Source: Acidobacteriota bacterium
GTDB lineage: Bacteria > Acidobacteriota > UBA6911
Assembly: GCA_023265215.1 (NCBI GenBank)
Contig: JAHFUH010000261.1
Location: 1 to 7,564, forward strand
Direction of reading: 5' to 3'
DNA: 7,564 bases
Under the pieces are notes generated by a model. The model saw nothing but the letters and a program-made list of their open reading frames with translations, had not been told where the DNA came from and ran no database searches. The number at the start of each line of letters is the position of its first letter. The stretch's first letter is position 1. The position numbers and the translations under genes are program-made. This document shows positions 5,174 through 7,564 of the stretch, one piece after another.

Positions 5174-6547
5174 TTACTCCTCGGCAGAATCGAAATAATG
5201 ATTATAATATATTTTTTGAGTCGGATTGCGAACAACACCGGAATTTAGTTTTTCAAAGATTTCCTGGGCAGCCCGTTGGATCGTCTGTTGAGGCTGGAAA
5301 CCGACCGCCTGCGCCAGCCTGGCAAAACAAACACGATAATTCCGGGCATCCAGGTTGGAATGGTCCCTTAAAATCGGAATATTGCCCAGGGATCTTCCAA
5401 TAATCTCAGCCACGTCGTCAATTCTGTAATTCTGGTCGTCCGAGCCTACATTAAAGACACGGTTGCCGACCTCCTCCAGGTTGGCTTCCAGGCATCGGAT
5501 GTATACGTCCGCCGCATCTTCCACGCCCAACAGTGGACGCCACTGCTTCCCTCCAAAAACCTGTATTCTCCGGTCCAGGAATGATTTCATGCTCATGGTG
5601 TTGACAACGAGATCAAAACGCATCCGGGGAGAAAATCCATAAAGAGTACCCATGCGCAGGATGGTGGGGCTGAAGTAATCATCTCCCATCCCAAGAATAA
5701 TTTTTTCCGATTCGATTTTGGTGCGCGCATACAGAGATACCGGATTAAGCGGCGCATCTTCATCAAGCAGATTTCCACCCACTCCATACACACTGCAGGT
5801 AGAAGCATACAGGAATCTGTTTATATGGTGCAGTTTGCAGGCGGACGCCAGCGCCTGAGCTGCAAGCACATTGGTTTCAATCGTTTCTGTCGGCCGGATT
5901 TTTGATGCAGGATCACCAACTATGGCTGCCAGCAAGGTAACCGCATCGATATCGGCGAGGGAGTTCACGCAGGTGTGGATGTTCCGCAGATCTCCTTCCA
6001 CTATTTCCAGGTTTTCATCACCCGCCAGCGTATCCAGCGATCGCCGACCATAAAGGAAACTGTCAAGGATCCGCACGCGGAATCCACATCGTAGCAGCCT
6101 TTGGGTCAAAACGCTGCCCAGGTACCCTGCACCGCCCACGACTAAAACTCTTCGGGCCGGTCCGGCAGTGCGCGAGTTGGAAAATCCATGCAAACGGCCG
6201 ATGTCATCCGCAGAAAGAATATCGCGGATACTCCCGTCCGGTGCTACAACAGGAAGAAAATGCACGCCCACCAGCTCCATGTCGGATAGCATTCTGTTTG
6301 CCATGCGCCGATCGCCTAATATTTTCTCCGTGAGCCTGTACTCGTGCTTCAATGGATAATTGCCGATTTCATCCTCTCCGCGCACTCCGCTGATCAATAG
6401 ACGGCGCAGATCCGACATTGCCACGCCGCCCAGGTAAGAGCCTTTTTCATCCAGAACCAGGGCTATATCAAAAGTGCTTCTTTCAATTAATTGGATTGCT
6501 TTCTGGACCGAAGTCCGGCGATCCAGGCACTCAATAGGATATTTCAT
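5174..6547 (-). CDS. CBS-domain pair fused to NAD-dependent epimerase/dehydratase (extended SDR)
   Basis: 457-residue two-part protein. Residues 1 to about 120 form a tandem CBS (Bateman) module: RTSVQKAIQLIERSTFDIAL with VLDEKGSYLGGVAMSDLRR in the first repeat, and HFLPVVAPDGSIRDILSADDI in the second. The same style of module is usual in front of sugar-phosphate nucleotidyltransferases and normally binds adenine nucleotides. Residues 132-457 are an extended SDR: the NAD-binding loop GGAGYLG (138-144), the segment STCSVYG with Thr250 in the usual Ser/Thr position, and the catalytic YARTK pair Tyr273/Lys277, followed by FGGKQWRPLLGVEDAADVY. It should act on a nucleotide-activated sugar by epimerisation, dehydration or reduction, in the cytoplasm. 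Which sugar cannot be told. The whole span is one uninterrupted frame with AAGG close before the ATG. It follows the neighbouring SDR gene by 48 bp, so an operon is likely. Fusion of CBS to an SDR is the notable point. Confidence 0.93.
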   Translation of the reverse strand: MKYPIECLDRRTSVQKAIQLIERSTFDIALVLDEKGSYLGGVAMSDLRRLLISGVRGEDEIGNYPLKHEYRLTEKILGDRRMANRMLSDMELVGVHFLPVVAPDGSIRDILSADDIGRLHGFSNSRTAGPARRVLVVGGAGYLGSVLTQRLLRCGFRVRILDSFLYGRRSLDTLAGDENLEIVEGDLRNIHTCVNSLADIDAVTLLAAIVGDPASKIRPTETIETNVLAAQALASACKLHHINRFLYASTCSVYGVGGNLLDEDAPLNPVSLYARTKIESEKIILGMGDDYFSPTILRMGTLYGFSPRMRFDLVVNTMSMKSFLDRRIQVFGGKQWRPLLGVEDAADVYIRCLEANLEEVGNRVFNVGSDDQNYRIDDVAEIIGRSLGNIPILRDHSNLDARNYRVCFARLAQAVGFQPQQTIQRAAQEIFEKLNSGVVRNPTQKIYYNHYFDSAEE

Positions 6548-6568
6548 TTTTCCTTAGTTCCGATACAT

Positions 6569-6593
6569 GGAAGCATAATCCGGCTTCCGGCTT
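6569..6593. repeat. Small hairpin and 7-bp tandem repeat between the two SDR genes
   Basis: GGAAGC (6569-6574) and GCTTCC (6583-6588) form a 6-bp stem with an 8-nt loop. CCGGCTT is repeated directly at 6580-6586 and 6587-6593. The stem has no U-tract after it on the minus strand, so it should not stop transcription between the two SDR genes. It may simply be a short intercistronic structure. Confidence 0.4.
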
Positions 6594-6595
6594 CT

Positions 6596-7510
6596 TTAAT
6601 CATTCTTCAGAAACCATTCAACATACATTTTCATGGCTTCTTCATATTCCAGTGCCGGCGACCAGCCCAAGAGAACGCCCGCTTTTTCCGAAGAAATAAA
6701 TCGACCTTTGAAATTCCCTTTGCGATCCTCAACGAAGTTTAGCGTAGCTTTTTTCCCGAGGATTTCCTCCAGTGTTTTTACTATCTGGAGGACACTCACT
6801 CTTTTGGTGCCGTTAAGATTAAAGATCTGGTTCTCCGCTGCAGTGCTGAGGCAGGCTGCATTGCCTTTGGCGAGATCCTTTACATAAATAAATTGCCTGG
6901 ACTGGCTGCCGTCTCCGTGTATCGTAATCGGCTCGCTGCGAATGATGCGCCGGATGAAAATGGGAGTGACTGTTTCGGGACGAGCCCGCTCCCCAAAGGG
7001 AATGCCGTAGCGCATTATGGTGTAATTCACACCATAGAGTTCCCGATAATTTTTGCAGAACAGCTCGGACGCAATTTTCGATGAAGTATAAAGATGGTCG
7101 GGGTTTTGAGCGTAATGCGTGTCTTCTGTGATAATACTTTCCTCGACGGTTTCAGGCAGAGATCCATAAACCCACTCCGTGGATGCCAGAATCACCCGCG
7201 AAACCGAAGCTCGCCGGGCGGCTTCCAGGACCGCTAATGTTGCATTGGCTGTGATGTCATTGGAGAAACGCGGACTCTCGAAAAATCGATTTACGTTGGC
7301 TTCGGCAGCGATCAGATACACGATATCTCCGGGCTTCATGATCTGCGCCATCCGGTCCACATCGCGAGTGTCGCCCCGTACGAACGCGCATGCCTGGCCA
7401 TAGCGCGGCGCCTCGAGATCATAAATCAGAACCTCTTGGCCCTGTTCCTGCAAGACATCGACAATGTGCGATCCTATGAATCCTGATCCGCCGGCAACAA
7501 TGATTTTCAT
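6596..7510 (-). CDS. NAD-dependent epimerase/dehydratase (extended SDR, GalE/RmlB-like fold)
   Basis: 304-residue extended short-chain dehydrogenase, the normal size for UDP- or dTDP-sugar epimerases and dehydratases. The Rossmann loop GGSGFIG spans residues 7-13. Asp31 at the end of the second strand (VLIYD) favours NAD over NADP. STEWVYG (110-116) gives Thr111 in the catalytic Ser/Thr position, and YTSSK gives Tyr141 and Lys145. HGDGSQSRQFIYVKDLAKG (198-216) is the classical sugar-nucleotide binding and hinge region of this family. It should convert a nucleotide-activated sugar for surface polysaccharide or a related glycan; the precise substrate is unresolved. The ATG at 7510 has AAGGA 7 nt upstream, and that site abuts a very strong hairpin. 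The CBS-SDR gene follows 48 bp downstream. Two different SDRs in tandem suggest successive steps of one sugar-nucleotide route. Confidence 0.95.
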   Translation of the reverse strand: MKIIVAGGSGFIGSHIVDVLQEQGQEVLIYDLEAPRYGQACAFVRGDTRDVDRMAQIMKPGDIVYLIAAEANVNRFFESPRFSNDITANATLAVLEAARRASVSRVILASTEWVYGSLPETVEESIITEDTHYAQNPDHLYTSSKIASELFCKNYRELYGVNYTIMRYGIPFGERARPETVTPIFIRRIIRSEPITIHGDGSQSRQFIYVKDLAKGNAACLSTAAENQIFNLNGTKRVSVLQIVKTLEEILGKKATLNFVEDRKGNFKGRFISSEKAGVLLGWSPALEYEEAMKMYVEWFLKND

Positions 7511-7520
7511 GTCTTAATCC

Positions 7521-7559
7521 TTCCTGGGAGCGCCGGCGGGGCGCCGGCGCTCCCAGGAA
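7521..7559. repeat. Perfect 18-bp inverted repeat (REP-like palindrome) overlapping the SDR ribosome binding site
   Basis: TTCCTGGGAGCGCCGGCG (7521-7538) is exactly complementary to 7542-7559, separated only by GGG. Flanking TTAAT (7514-7518) and ATTAA (7560-7564) could pair as well, with CC unpaired on one side. The stem is very GC-rich and has no U-run after it in the minus direction; GGATTAAGAC and then the SDR start codon follow. Part of the GGAAGGA Shine-Dalgarno lies in the 3' arm. The core resembles interspersed GGGAGCGCCGGC-type palindromes that I recall from intergenic DNA of several bacterial phyla. It may be a repeat-family copy, an intercistronic processing signal or a translation-limiting structure. 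Confidence 0.8.
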
Positions 7560-7564
7560 ATTAA

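Noticed and set aside
5012..5248. 78-codon plus-strand frame between the RRM and CBS-SDR genes
   Set aside because: It runs antisense into the end of the CBS-SDR gene, lacks a ribosome site, and has no recognisable motif.

Overview
All six recognisable protein genes lie on the minus strand, so the window reads right to left. Composition is moderate, and Shine-Dalgarno sequences of the AAGGAG type precede most starts, which indicates a bacterium. A Tat-exported aldo/keto reductase with two Fe-S motifs, an iron-sulfur-flavoprotein-like protein, a single-chain CoA-transferase of the kind used for short-chain acids, and a bacterial RRM protein together suggest an anaerobic or facultative heterotroph. 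A Desulfobacterota-like (former Deltaproteobacteria) or related lineage would fit. That placement is inference and of low certainty.

Right part (5174-7510): two extended SDR (NAD-dependent epimerase/dehydratase) genes in tandem, 48 bp apart and probably co-transcribed. The upstream one is a plain SDR. The downstream one carries an N-terminal CBS-domain pair fused to the SDR, an unusual architecture that suggests nucleotide-responsive control of a sugar-nucleotide step. They look like the end of a surface-polysaccharide or sugar-nucleotide locus continuing beyond the right edge. An almost ideal hairpin (18-bp perfect stem, 3-nt loop) sits immediately upstream of the first SDR and covers part of its ribosome binding site.

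Middle (3570-4939): an RRM RNA-binding protein with a basic linker and a strongly acidic, low-complexity tail, followed by about 740 bp without a convincing gene. Part of that gap (about 3853-4125) is a dense series of short inverted repeats and repeated TCAGGGCT-like octamers. It resembles a structured interspersed intergenic repeat rather than a gene.

Left part (1-3569): a fused alpha/beta CoA-transferase of the propionate/acetate/3-ketoacid CoA-transferase family; a strong hairpin straddling its stop codon; a Tat-signal aldo/keto reductase with a C-terminal pair of CX2CX2CX3CP motifs, whose best start is a GTG; and, 89 bp downstream, the first 161 codons of a flavodoxin-fold protein with an iron-sulfur-flavoprotein cysteine motif, cut by the window edge. 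The last two are plausibly a redox pair.

No tRNA, rRNA, CRISPR array, transposase or phage gene was seen. I do not see a complete new defence or mobile system. The least ordinary signals are the CBS-SDR fusion, the palindrome over a ribosome binding site and the multi-hairpin element.
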